From contig OZ237751.1 in NCBI GenBank assembly GCA_965178125.1, forward strand, positions 434,001 through 498,000: a DNA stretch of 64,000 nt, in the 5' to 3' direction. Both the position numbers and the translations under genes were made by a program. Shown piece after piece: positions 10,670-22,431 of this stretch. The notes under the pieces are model-generated. The model worked only from the letters and a program-made list of their open reading frames with translations, did no database searches and was not told where the DNA came from. This stretch comes from Bilabrum cf. latius (Eukaryota > Bigyra: Bicosoecida > Bigyra > Bicosoecida). Within the stretch, counting starts at the first letter, position 1; each line of letters opens with the position of its first letter.

Positions 10670-12097
10670 ATGGAACACGAAGACGGCGATGGGAAACTGT
10701 TTGACAAAAATCTTTGGCGTGCTGCACATACTGGGGACTTGGGGCGCGTGGTTGAGCTGCTGAAGAGGCCAAGGGCTTCGGATGCTGTCAACCGCCAGGA
10801 CGAGTATGGCACCAGCCCTTTGCATTTCGCCGCGATCGGTGGCTCTTCCGATATTTGTGATTTGCTGCTAAAGCACGGAGCCTACGTGAATTGCCACGGC
10901 AATGGCGCGACGCCGCTACATTACGCAGCGACGCGAGGACATGCGAACTGCGCACGAATTCTGATCAATGCTGGCGCGATGGTAGATGCGGTCGACTTTG
11001 CGACGGGGGACGGGCGGACTCCGCTGCATAAAGCCGCTCACAACGGCTCGTTGGAGCTCGTTGAGCTCTTGGTACAGCATTCCACAGCGATCGATGCAAG
11101 AGATGCATCGAGCAGAACGCCAGCCGAAGTCGCTTCATTACGAGGCCATGTAGCGGCGGTCCGTGCCATCGAAAAGAGAAGACTAGAACTTCAGAGGAAA
11201 GCAGTGGTGCGTAGCAGACTACCAATTCCAGAAAGTGTCACAAAACGTGACGCCCAATCGCCTGGGCTCGTACCTGCTTCAGCTCCGCCAGAAGCACTGG
11301 CCGCAGCCAAAACTTGGATCCAGACAAAGAGAGCAACAGAAAGCAGCGCCAGGGCGCTGTGTACGGAGAGCGTCGCTGCAGAATCTTCGGTCATGGCAGG
11401 GGCGGGCCCACCCCGCGGAGATGCTGGAGGTCGTGGATCAAGTGGTGCTTCTTCCCCCGTGGCGGACCACGGGCACGGGACAGGCGGCAGCTCTCCGGCG
11501 ACCCGTCAAGGTCTAAGAGAAGGCAGCATATCTGTGCTGGGCAGATGGAGTGCCCGAGCAAGTGCTCGCGAGTCGGTCGCAAGCGGTGGGACAGGGGAGG
11601 TAGTGCAACCTGCACCAGGCTGTAGTGGTGCTGCACAAGGCTCTGCCACTGCCAGTCGTGCCGGCAATGGCACGAGCACAGGCAGCACGCGAAACACACC
11701 GGCAGGCAAGGAGCCCACTGCGACCAGCTCTGGCCCTGGGCGATCAGAGCACGGAGCAGATGCTAGTGCTGCTCATGCTCACTCTGGCAGTTCCAGTTCC
11801 AAGGCCCCGCGCTGCCCAGCGTGCGGCAAGCCAGCCATGGTGCTCCAGCCGCTTCCTCGATCCTTGGTGGATGCCATGAAATCAATCCCCGCTGCTGTGG
11901 GCGAGTCAGCGGACCATCATGCCGGGTCTGCTGACCGTGCCGCGACAGAGGCAAGGGCAGGAGGGTCTGGAGCAGCAGAGCAACGGCCCGCGGCACTGCT
12001 GGCTGACGGGATCGGGATCAGGCCCGGCACGCTCGTGTGCGGATCCTGCGTCGCCCAGGCTCGGCGTGAAGCTAGGCGGGCCCTCGGCATATCGTGA
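10670..12097 (+). CDS. Ankyrin-repeat protein with C-terminal CxxC zinc-ribbon-like motifs
   Basis: 475 residues. Residues about 10-165 form four to five ankyrin repeats (LWRAAHTGDLGRVVELL; YGTSPLHFAAIGGSSDICDLL; ATPLHYAATRGHANCARILI; RTPLHKAAHNGSLELVELLV), closest in order to ANKRD39-type small ankyrin proteins. A low-complexity Ser/Gly/Ala linker of about 190 residues follows. Near the end CPACGKPAM and, some 75 residues later, LVCGSCVAQAR give two Cys-x2-Cys pairs that could bind zinc. There is no TAG codon; the stop is TGA. Function is unknown: a protein-interaction adaptor is the plain inference. Confidence 0.8.
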   Translation: MEHEDGDGKLFDKNLWRAAHTGDLGRVVELLKRPRASDAVNRQDEYGTSPLHFAAIGGSSDICDLLLKHGAYVNCHGNGATPLHYAATRGHANCARILINAGAMVDAVDFATGDGRTPLHKAAHNGSLELVELLVQHSTAIDARDASSRTPAEVASLRGHVAAVRAIEKRRLELQRKAVVRSRLPIPESVTKRDAQSPGLVPASAPPEALAAAKTWIQTKRATESSARALCTESVAAESSVMAGAGPPRGDAGGRGSSGASSPVADHGHGTGGSSPATRQGLREGSISVLGRWSARASARESVASGGTGEVVQPAPGCSGAAQGSATASRAGNGTSTGSTRNTPAGKEPTATSSGPGRSEHGADASAAHAHSGSSSSKAPRCPACGKPAMVLQPLPRSLVDAMKSIPAAVGESADHHAGSADRAATEARAGGSGAAEQRPAALLADGIGIRPGTLVCGSCVAQARREARRALGIS

Positions 12098-12607
12098 TTG
12101 CTGGGCCTGGCGCACCCCGCGACGGTCATCACACGTGCGGCCATCGCCATTTGGACACCTCCCTCCCAGTTGGAAGACTCTCCCCTGGGCCGCTTGGATT
12201 GGATGCTGCATGCAACGGGGGGAATCTTTGCGACTCGGTGGGTAGTAACGCATAGAGACAGAATTGGGCGCGGGGCTGCTGCCAGAGGTATCACTGCGTG
12301 CGTCGCGGCGCATCGCCATTAACCATTAGTCCATTCGTATGCCGCGGCGCCGCTTGAAGGGCGAGTGTTCGTGGATCTTGGCGACTGGCGGGAAAGCCGG
12401 GGAGTTAGCTGTCTTCGGTCCTCAACGGATTCTTGATGATATAGGTACGCATTCACGAGTGGTGATTGTTTTCGAGGGGTGTGTCTCGTCCCTCGTCGAC
12501 TGAGATGGATGAACGGAACCTACTTGAAATTTCGTCACCCAATTTTGACAGGAGCCGCTGCGCGATCGATCTGCTTCTCGTTGTCTTATCGTGGTACAAT
12601 TGCGACC
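12098..12607. other. Intergenic, 510 bp
   Basis: Between the ankyrin TGA and the chosen start of the next gene. The downstream frame is open back to about 12479 but has no convincing protein and no ATG before 12608, so this is probably a 3' UTR plus promoter/5' UTR. No RNA gene or repeat was recognised. Confidence 0.55.
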
Positions 12608-14764
12608 ATGGGCGCCATATTAGCGGTGATGGGCGATCCAATATCGATATACCGCGTCAGCGGGTCCAAGGAATGGGGATCGCGCGGTTCAAAGGTACTG
12701 ACTTGCACCTTGGTCTTTGTCGGATTGCTTGGGTGTGTGCTGTCCCAGTTTGCGCTCAAACCGAGATAGGGAACTCGTTCATGCGCTTCAACAGCGCCTT
12801 GGGGAGACGATGAAGTCTAGAGCCTGTCTATAGGGTGTTATGAACTCTCAGATGCGGTGCCTACGCTCAACGAGGATGACGGCGGCGTTTCTCTTGAGGC
12901 ATTTGCGCAGGCCACAAGTGGCCTCAGTGCTTTGAGTCGGAATGGAACAACTACATTTAAAGAGCAGATTGAGTCAGAATTCCTGACTTCGGACACGACT
13001 AGGTACGTAGAGGTCATTGACCAGCAGGCTGGCAACCTCGCGAATACGGCTATCACACTGAGTTGCTTTGCTATCATTGTCGGTGGGGCTTGGTTGTTTA
13101 CCTCAAACCGGCTAGTCAGCCACACCACTTCAACTAGGGAAGATTTTGACGCCTTTGACGGCGAGTATTTGATCATTTTTGAGGTCATTCCTCGTTGGTG
13201 GTTTCGGTTCATGCTTCACGCGCTGTTCATCCCCGTAACTCGCTTAGTGCCATCCGTACTTGAAGTAGATTATAACGACGACAGGGGAGGGGGCGACCCA
13301 GAGGAGGACGTTGTGGTTGGCGTTCGGCTCGATGGATTTCCTGGCGGCAATGCCGGCGACTATTGGGCTAAAGGATGGTACGGCGTCGCTGCGGTTTGCG
13401 GGCTCCTTTTTCTTGCGGGCGTGTGCTGTTGCATGCAAGCTGATGATGAGTCAATGGCGGTGGTAGGATTGGTCGGCCTGGGCGTCCTTGGCACGTTCGG
13501 CACAATGCTCGCTCTCACAGGCACGATGCTCATGGCCGACGGCCCGCAGACGGCGCTAGACTGCGCCATGGTGCCTTCTTTCCAGGCGTTCGATGGCCTG
13601 GGATCGCCGGGTGGTGGTTCCATTCGATTTATGATGGTAGCCATCGACGTGCTGCAGGTGCTGCTGTGCCTTGGCTTCGCCCTCAGCGTGCTCCTCGAGC
13701 TCATGGCACTGGCGGGCGTCCGGCCCGCCTGCCTAAAGCAGGAAGGGGACGACACCCTGCCTTTTTGCTGCGAAGGATAGCCGCCAATAGACGAAGACCC
13801 TCACGATGTGAGTGAGCCTGGATCCGAATCTGATTCGGAGCATTCCGGCGGCGGGAGAGGGAGAGGCAGAGGCAGAGGCAGAGGCAGGGGAATGCGGAGG
13901 CAGGGCTCGGGAGGAGCTAGCGGCAGCTCTGGAGGCATGATGTCACCGCCCTCGGGGGCTCCTCCCCGCGGCCCAGATGGGGATGGGGATGGGGATGGGG
14001 ATGGGGATGGGGATGGGGATGGGGATGGGAGAGCATCAATGGGATTGTTCGGGGGTGAGGACGAGAGCGATGACGAGGAGGGACACGGGGAACCTTCGCT
14101 GTTCCCCCCCACCCGTGGAACCTCGGGGTAGGACCAGGGTGGCCGCGGGTGGTCTTCTGACAGAGCAGGAAGAGCAGGAAGAGCAGCTGCAGCTGGGGCT
14201 GGGGCTGGGGCTGGATCAGGCACAGGCGGGACGATGGTAGCCCCTCCTGCGCCTGTCCCGAGAGCACCGCCACCCCCCTACACGGCCGCCATGCCGATGC
14301 CCCCCAGGCCACCAGCAGCCCCTGTGAGCCCCATGGCCCCCAGGCCACCAGCAGCCCCTATGAGCCCCCACCCGGGGACAGGGGCAGATTTTCAAGGTAT
14401 TGAGCTCACCGATCTTGGAGGGGCAGGGGGCGAAGCAGCGCACAACACCCCCTACCAGCACGTCAACCCGTACGCGCAGCAGCAGCAGCAGTAGCAGCCC
14501 GGTGCTTATGGTCATGGGCATGGTGCCGGTGGTGCTGCTGTTGAGTGGGGATTGGGCCATGGTGCAGGCACCGGTGGAGCCGTGGCGTACGACCCGTACA
14601 CCATGTGGGGTGCCGGGCATGGGCAGGTGCATGGGCATGGGCATGGGCAGGGGCATGGGCATGGGGATGGGGACGGTGGCCTGGATGTGGTGAACCCCTA
14701 CCTGGCTGCAACTGGCGAGAGCGGCGGCACGCAGCCGAGATCCAACGCCGGGGGCTATGTGTGA
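12608..14764 (+). CDS. Four-TM membrane protein with Gly/Asp/His/Gln-rich cytoplasmic tail
   Basis: Not recognised as a named family. 718 residues with TAG as sense (12767, 12818, 13778, 14129 and 14492), TGA stop. Hydrophobic segments: VLTCTLVFVGLLGCVLSQFA near residue 35, then TAITLSCFAIIVGGAWLF, YGVAAVCGLLFLAGVCCC, AVVGLVGLGVLGTFGTML and a further one at VLQVLLCLGFALSVLLELMA. The long loop after the second contains RWWFRFMLHALFIPVTRLVP. The last 320 residues are low complexity: Arg/Gly repeats, (Gly-Asp)n from a GGGGAT hexamer, Pro-rich, polyGln and Gly-His repeats. The TAG at 14492 sits within a CAG run. The claudin-like TM layout is only a resemblance. The ATG at 12608 leaves the first TM as a possible signal anchor. 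Confidence 0.7.
13976..14030 (+). repeat. GGGGAT hexanucleotide tract
   Basis: About nine tandem GGGGAT units inside the tail of the four-TM gene, encoding alternating Gly-Asp. A GGCAGA-type tract precedes it at about 13858-13895. Confidence 0.9.
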
Positions 14765-14937
14765 CATAAGCCAGGTGCACTCGTAAGACCTGGCACCTAT
14801 TTTTAAGATTATTCTTAGGATTGGAACAGGTCGTGGTTGCGACCGCTTTCAGGCGCTGGCTGACCATTCTTGCGACCACTAGGATATCGATACTTACTTT
14901 ACTGATTCATCTTGGATTAGCAAACAGATATGACACA

Positions 14938-17900
14938 ATGAGTTCCAATCATGACAAAGAGGCAGCAGAGGGTGCGATCGGCGCATTTAACTCCACACGT
15001 AGCACCAAATCAAGGCGTGGCCGTATCGTGCTGTTCGGTGACCGACCACCGCAAGCTCCCCCGAGCGAATCCAGCATTTCTAGCCATGGGAGCTTGGACG
15101 AATTGGATGCCTTTCGCGCAGCTGCAGGTAGCATGGCATCACAGCCCGGGGGCGTTTCGTCGGCGGATGATGCTGCGAGCGGCCAACGCACAACTGCACA
15201 TGTGCAGCAAGCTGCCGCTGCACTCGTTGCTCCGAGCCCAAAACCTGCCAGCCTTGCTTCATTTGCTGGGATCACGTCAAGGGTGGCAATGGCTGCTGCT
15301 AGGGCAAAGGCACAGGTACGCAAGCGACGTCGCCGGGCCTCCCTTGGAGCTGACGTCTCGGACGAGAGCGATAGTGATAACAAGCACAGAGATGAGGAGG
15401 CTGAAGACGACGACGCGGAAGAAGAAAGTGAAGACGAGGAAGAGTACCTGACTTCGTCGTACGATGCTCCAGCCTGCGATGGGAAAGGCAGCAAACTCAC
15501 AAGAACGGGCACGGAAACGCCACAGCCTCCAGCGACAGCGCGCGGAGGCGACGGGACAGAGAGAGAAACTGCAGGCGCCGATAAAAGATAGACTGCGGCT
15601 GGAACGTCTACCATGCGTAGAGGGTCTGCGACAGACACGCGCCGCCTGCTGCCGCCCCCGCCCTCGCGCCCGCTGGCACCTGACGGCACCAGCGCTGCGA
15701 GCCGAGGCAAGGGCCATCAGGCGTCGGGCAACCGACGGGACTCCAACGCAGACAGCCAAGCTTCGGGCCACGGTAAGCTAGGCAGTGGTTCCAAGAAGCG
15801 GCGGAGCTCTGGAAGGCGCTCCAGCCTCGTGTACGGCAGGAGGCGCAGGCGGTCTAGCGCGGCCTCTCGGCATCATCGCCCGACGGTGAGCACGACCCTC
15901 GCGACGATGAGCGAGATGAAGATCAAGTTCGCGCTGATGGGGGGCACGGGTGCCAAGCGCTTCCGGAGGCACAGCAGTGGCAGCGGGGGGTCATCCTCGG
16001 ACGAGGAGGCTCACGCTGAGGCGATGTCCTCTGGTGATGAGGAGGACAGCGAGGCCGAGCTGGAGTCTGATGAGGAAAGCAGCGACGACAGCGACATCGA
16101 GGAGGCCGCGAACGCCATCCGGGCCGTCGCTCGGGAGGACGAAGGGGAGCAAGGGGGCGAGGATGGAGATAGGGGCATGACCATGACCAGCGGGTCGTCG
16201 ATGTCGAGCATGCACAGCACGGCCAGCGGAGGAGCGAGCGACGGGCTCATGGCGTCCCTGCTTGGGGCGTCCCAGGGCAGCCTCAAGGGAGCTGGGGCGG
16301 CGGATGGGGGCGATGGTGATGAAGAAGAGGAGGAAGTCGGTGAGCTGGACCTGGAGACGCTAAGGAACACGATGAGGAACGCAGGACACAGCACGGAGCA
16401 AGGATCTGGTGGGGCGGCACCGTCAGGGGCCCATGGGTAGGTGCACGACCAGGGAACAAGGGGTGGTGCGGGCGCTGGCAGGGCGGTCAATGGGCGCGCT
16501 TCGCCCAATGGTTTGGCGTCTGTGGCAGCAGCCACGCAGGACACAATTGACGGAGCTGGCTTGGCAGCGGATGGCAACGAGGAGGTGGATGAGACTGCGT
16601 CCGTGATGCTAACTGCCAGGGGTCCGCCGTACGATGGAGAGGGCAACGAGGGGGGCGAAGACCAGTTCAAGCTGCTCCAGCAGCAACTGGCAGCACGGGA
16701 GGCGAGCGAGGCAGAGAAGGCGAACCAGTTCGTCATCGGTGGCCAGCTGGTGGTGGACAGCAGCAGTCACCAGGCCTCCCACAACGACGACGGCCTCAAC
16801 TCAGTGTCTCAGATAGAGAACAGCCTGTCCATCGCTCCATCAAACCGTAGCTTGGTGTCAGGGGAGGATGGGGAGAGCGCGCACGGGGAGGTGCCGCGAC
16901 CATATCCACCCGGACAAGGGAGGGGACAAGGGAAGTACAAGGTTCGGTCGCTGAGCGACGAGGACTCGCCTACCATCCCCGAGGACACGCTCAACATGGC
17001 GAGAGAGATCAATGCGGGCGGTACCATCCTTAGGGCATTAAGAAAGAGACGGAGGGAGTCCATGGCGAACGCGCAAGAACAGGTAACTGCTGCTGGTGCG
17101 CGAGGCGCAGAGCTCGCAAGCGGTAGTGCTGGTGCTTTGGACACCACGGCTGGGTCTGGGGTTGGGAGTAGCTCGCCAGAAACAAAGCAATCCGATGGAA
17201 CAGGCGGCAAGGCTTCGCAGAAGGGGTCGCTCGACTCAACCTCTACCGAAGTGAAGAACAAGCCCATCGTGGCGGCTGGCCAGGACAGCCACCAAGCCAG
17301 CGCCTCAGCAGCTGTCAACAGTAGCAATACTGCTGCCTTGTCAGCGGGGTAGAAGCTGATGCAGGCTGCAACTGGTGGCAAGCAGAGCAAAGACAGCCGC
17401 AAGTCGCGCTTCTCGTTCAAGGATGTGGTGACCGCGGCCCGATTGATGAAGAAGGAGAGGAAGAGGAAGAAGAAAGAGAAGGAGAAGCGGCGGAGAAAGC
17501 GCCGCAAGAAGAAGAAGAGCCCGCAAGAGATGTACCCATACGGCTGCAACGGCTCGCAGTGCCACCACGACATGGCAGTGAGGCTGCAGGTTGCTAGAGA
17601 CAGTCCATGGTTTCAGTGGACCATCGTGATTTTCATCCTGCTCGCAGGTATACAGAGCGGCATGCAGCTGTACTCGCTGCCCAGCGGCCTTGTCGATACT
17701 CTGAATATCGTCGATTTTGTAGTCACGGCTGTCTTCACCGTCGAGCTTGTGCTCAAGGTGCTGGCTGAAGGGAACGAGCCCTGGATGTTCTTCCTGCACG
17801 AGGACGGGTGGAACGTGCTGGACACCGTGATCGTGCTTGCCTCCTACGTGCCTTACATCTTGCTGGCCACCGGGCAGGATGTAGCTGGCGACGGGGACAG

Positions 17901-20900
17901 TACGGGGGCTTTGGCCACCCTGGTTGTGCTGCGTATGGTTCGGCTCGTGCGACTCGTTCGAGTCGTCCGCGTCTCTCTCAAGCTGCGGACGCTGGTGTCT
18001 GGGCTGGCGCAGTCGGTGTGAGTGATGCCCCGATGCCATCGTTCCTAGGTTTAATTCCATTGTCGGTTGCATGCGCGTGCTGTTCGTCACGACCTGCCTT
18101 ATTTAATCCCGCCTGTCCTCCGTTTCTCTTCCCTGCGCAGATCGTCGATCGGGTATCTGAGCCTGCTCATGCTGCTGCTTTTCTTCGTGTACGGCGTGCT
18201 AGGGGTGAGCCTGTTCCGACGAAATGACCCGTTCCACTTCGGAGACCTTATCACGGCCCAGATGACGCTGTTCCGCATGGCGACGGGAGAGGACTTCAGC
18301 AACATCATTTACATCGCTGCGCTCGGCTGCGACTCATACAAAGAGTACGATTTCCTGCCCGTCGAGTGCGACTCGCCTGACCCTTAGCCGACAGTGGCGA
18401 TGCTGTTCTTCGTGACCTTCTAGGTGGCAGCCAACATAGTCGGTCTCGGCCTGGTGATCGGTGTGCTGGTCAGCTCCGTGGCGGAGGCGCAGGAGCTCCT
18501 GGAGCAGGAGATTCGAGAGGAAGAAGCGGAGAATCAGCAGAAGCTCCGTAAGCTGCTAGGACTCGCCGATGATGCCAACCAGGGGCAAATCAAGCAGAAG
18601 CTGGACGAGAAAATGACCGGCAAGCTGGAGTCCATCTCTTCTGGTCTCAACGACGCTCTGATCCTGCTCGACAGCATGTACGACGCGCACCAGGAGATCG
18701 AGACCAGCACGATGATTCTCAGCGCGATCAGCGGCCAGGGCGCGGATGCCCTGCAGCACGCCACGGAGGACGCCGAAATGCAAGCCAGCCAAAAGACTCA
18801 GGCGATCATGCACACAATCAGCAAAGCCGTGACGGCGCAGGGGGCGAGGGAGCAGGCTGGTCACCAGAGCGACGGGGCGGCAGACAGCTACAGCTACCTG
18901 CCCACATCTGCGGATGCACCTCGTCCCACGGTGGGGGCAGGCATCGCAGGAGCAGCAGCGGCGGCTGTACGCCTGCGTGCCATTCGCAGCGGCTTGGGCA
19001 GCCAGAAGCTGGGTGCAGGGGCTGCCGGTAGCAGTGCAATCGCCCGCACAGCTGCCCTGCATGAGCACGAGGAGGCCAGCCAGCTCAAGAGGAACTCCAG
19101 CGGGCTGTGGGGTGCCGTGCGCGGTGTGTGGGGTGCAGTGAGCAACGGTTTCAACTCGCAGAACCGGGTTGTGCCTGGCGTGGCCGGCGGGTCGCCTGGA
19201 GCCATCGAAGGCGGTGTTACAGCCGGTGCCGGTGCCAGCAGTGGCGCAGAGTCACCCCAGCCAGCAGGTGCAGATGCAGCGGCACCCAAGGCGGCTGCTG
19301 CTCAGCTGCTCGGCGTGCTGCAAAGCATGAGGGGAGGGGCCATGTCAGCGAGCGCGAAGAGGTTGCAGACCGACGCGATGCTGGCCATGCGCGCCTCGAG
19401 CGGGTCGAGTCCTGCGAGCGGTGCGAGTGCACCCGGGCAAGGTGGTCCTGGCTTGAGTTTGGCCAACGATGCCGCTTCTGAGGTGTCTTCTACCGCTGGC
19501 GATGCCATGTCTGCGGTGGCAGATGCCCTGATGCGAGAAAAGCTCAAGAGATAGAAGAGGTGCGCATCGCAAGAGGCGGATGGCGGCGGTGCTATGGGTG
19601 GTGCTGGTGGAGCTGGCGCTGGGGTGAAACTCGTCGGCGCGGGCGACTCCCCTCCCGTCGCGGAGTACTCTAGAGGCTCCAGGCGAGGAAGCAATTCGTC
19701 CGGGGGGTCTTCCATGGGATCAGGCACCGTCCGCTCGATCAAGGATGCGAACAGCCTCAACCTGCCCGGGAAGCCCGCCCCTACCGGCAGCGCCGGACTC
19801 ACCATGCAGTCTTTGATGGCCGCTGGAGGAGGCGCCGGGTCACCATAGGGCGGCGGCATGTCTCCAGGCCTGGGCCTTCGCGCCGCGCAGCTGGGGCTGG
19901 AGCGCGTGGCCGAGATGCTTCTGTCCAAGGCCACCAAGAAGAAGAGATCCCACTGGGCGAGGGCAGCGGAGCTGTCTGCGTCGTTCCACAGGACAAGGAG
20001 CGGCACTGCGAGCATGATGGGGGGCGGTGGTGGAGCGCCCCAAACACCCGGCTCCAGGTTCGCGCAGGCTGTGCTAGAGGCCAGGAGCGATCATGGTGCG
20101 GCGGCAGGTAGCCTGGGTTTCCCTGCTGCTGGTTTCCCGGCGACGCAAGGCCCTGCTAGCGGGCGACCGAGCCTTGTTCTCCGGAAGGTCCCCACAAGCC
20201 CGCCTGCCCGACATGGCAGGAATTCGAACAATGGGTCTCTGGCTGGACGGATGCCCCCGGGAGGGTCCCCTGGGCGGGCCGGAGGGATGGGGTCAATGGT
20301 GGGGGGCTCAGGTGGAGAGGGGGCGACCCAGGGCCAGTCACCGCTGCGTTCGGTGCAATCGAATGCGGACGTGGCTGCGCTCCAGCGGGCCGCGAACGCC
20401 GTGTCTGGGGCATTCGGCGGCAGGGAGCGGCGGGGGAGCGGTGCCTAGGGAACACCGAGCGCCCGGTCGGGGTACCCCCGCGGCTCCGCCAGCGGAGATG
20501 CAGCATAGGCACGGGGCGGGCAATTGCATCAGCACCAGCACTAGCACTAGCACGACGACAACACCATCTCTGGTACGACGGCACTCCCGGCCGCTCGGGC
20601 TGCAGCGGCCGGTGCGCAGTTCGCGGTGTCTTCCGATGAGTCGGGCACGCGCCCGCGGTCCATGTCAACGACGGGGATGGCGTGGTCTAGCTCGAGGAAG
20701 AGGCTAGTGCCAGCGGGGCCCAGCAACGAGCTGCCCGATGGCAGTGGGTCTGGAGAACACGGCGATGGTGGTGGTGGTGTTGGGAAGGGGGGGGGCGTGG
20801 GGGTGCCCGACCTGTCAAGCATCGTGGGTCGCGCCCGTGCCGCCTCTGCCTCCCCCATTGTTCCCCCAGCCATGCGGGCGAGATCCGACGGAGGAGACCA

Positions 20901-21609
20901 CCGGTCGTACGGGAGCGGCTCCAATTCCGGTTACGCGGGTGCCGCGTCGCCGGTGCCGCAGGGGGGCCACGACGGGACGTCGGTCATCAGCCACGCGCAG
21001 TCGACTCCGTCGGGGTCCGGGCATCGCACGCTCCGGAATGCAGCTCTCGAGAGAGCCCTGCAGAAAGCAAGGCAGGCGAGGCAGAACATCAGCGCGGTGC
21101 AGCATCTGGGCCACGGCTTCGGCTCCAAGAAATCGTTCCGATGGGACCGGGACAGTGACAAGGCCAGCGTGGCGCACGCGGCCCGCATCCTCCTCGAGGG
21201 CAGGCGGTCGGGCACGCCATCCTCGGTGCAGTCAGGGGTGACGGCGGGTTTGAGGGGCGGGGGGGCGCTGCAGAATGCGGTTGCGGCTTTCTCGTCCTCC
21301 TCGAGGGGCGGCGGGTAGGGTGCAGTGCACGGTGCTGCGAGACCGACAGCTGTGGCAGCCACCTCGCCGCTGGCCAGGGGGCTGGCAGTGGCTGTGCCTC
21401 GGGAGGGTCCCGGCCAGGCGGACGAGTCAGGGGACTCGTCACACGGCCCTTCGGGCTCCTCTGCGGCGGTGCGGAGCACGGGCCATGGGAGCAGCCCGGG
21501 GCGGCCGCGCAGGCGCATCAGCGCGTTTGGCGCTGCGGTGCCGGCGTCTGAGCTTGGCCTCGGAATCGCGAGACCGCGGGGGGATTCTTCGCCGCATGGT
21601 GGAGAGTAA
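14938..21609 (+). CDS. Single-domain voltage-gated cation channel with very long N- and C-terminal tails
   Basis: A 2,182-residue protein in two exons (14938-18017, 18141-21609) joined by a 123-nt GTGAGT...CGCAG intron that falls between S4 and S5. One six-TM domain: S1 FQWTIVIFILLAGIQSGM, S2 FVVTAVFTVELVLKVLAEG, S3 GWNVLDTVIVLASYVPYI, S4 LRMVRLVRLVRVVRVSLK with regularly spaced Arg, S5 YLSLLMLLLFFVYGVLGVSL, pore TLFRMATGEDFSNIIY, S6 AMLFFVTF-UAG-VAANIVGLGLVIGVL. The pore motif is like single-domain Na+/Ca2+ channels of protists (EukCat type), which would work as tetramers. S6 is followed by a coiled coil (AEAQELLEQEIREEEAENQQ). The roughly 860-residue N-tail is acidic/Ser-rich and ends in a Lys/Arg cluster; the roughly 1,000-residue C-tail is Gly/Ser-rich. 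Twelve TAG codons; stop TAA. Confidence 0.87.
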
Positions 21610-21760
21610 ACAAAGCACGGTCATTCTTGTAGCAATGTTGAAGTTTTACTGACCGAAGCGGCAGGGTATTCGCGCAATGGGATACCTCGTGACAAATGTA
21701 GTGTGAGTATCTAGTTCAAGCGGCAACCGACCGCTGTTGCTGCCGCAGTGCCACGCATCG

Positions 21761-22277
21761 TCACGGGAGCTGGCTCTGGCGGGCTTCAATCAGGGCAAAA
21801 GCTTCCTTCTTCCCGTTCCTAGACATCGTGTCCTCCTGCTCTACTCGGCGGGCGTAATACAGCAGCGAAGGGATCAACACCAGGGCAACGAATACCCCGA
21901 AGGCGTTGCTAGAATCCAATTTCCATTGAGAAAAGCGGTTCTCTCTGTACGTGTCGAGCTTCTGCGAGCACAAAGAGAATGAGAAGGGCAGACAAGCTGT
22001 TGCCGGGCGTGGGATACATCCATGCGGGCAGAGGCACAGCTGAATGCGAGCAACTCACCTCTACCCAGTAGTTTTTCTTAACATGTGATTCCAACATGCC
22101 CTTCGGCCCAGCCCCGTTGGCACCGAGGTAAGATTCAGGTTCATTGCCCATAACATCAGATTTGCCATTGAAATGGCGAATTCCACGGGGACTTTGGGCA
22201 GCTACCATGGTCTGAGCAGACGACCTACCAAGGACACTTCTTATGCTAATCGCACCAGCGCGCAAACCTCTTCTCAT
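21761..22277 (-). CDS. Small mitochondrial single-TM protein (possible complex I B15/NDUFB4-type subunit)
   Basis: 139 residues in two exons (22277-22059, 21961-21761) with a 97-nt phase-0 intron (GTGAGT...CGCAG). The N-terminus MRRGLRAGAISIRSVLGRSS is Arg/Ser-rich without acidic residues, as in mitochondrial presequences. One TM segment, NAFGVFVALVLIPSLLYYAR, follows a charged YRENRFSQWKL stretch. Length, topology and the short basic region before the TM resemble supernumerary complex I subunits such as B15/NDUFB4, but I cannot prove this by eye. No TAG codon; stop TGA. Divergent from the G8 gene, 154 bp between starts. Confidence 0.6.
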
Positions 22278-22431
22278 TCTGCAGTCTGCACCGTTCGAGT
22301 GCTGGAGCCCTATCCGATGATCTGGTATATGTGTTTGTAACGTGTGCTTGACTTGCCCGCTACGGCGACCAGGCCGCAACAACCCCACTACTGACGACCG
22401 CAGTGTTCTAGTATCAAATTCTCTGATTTTG
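22278..22431. promoter_or_regulatory. 154-bp divergent promoter region (mitochondrial protein / G8 gene)
   Basis: Short region between two opposite start codons whose gene models each include a spliced intron. No specific element recognised. Confidence 0.45.
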
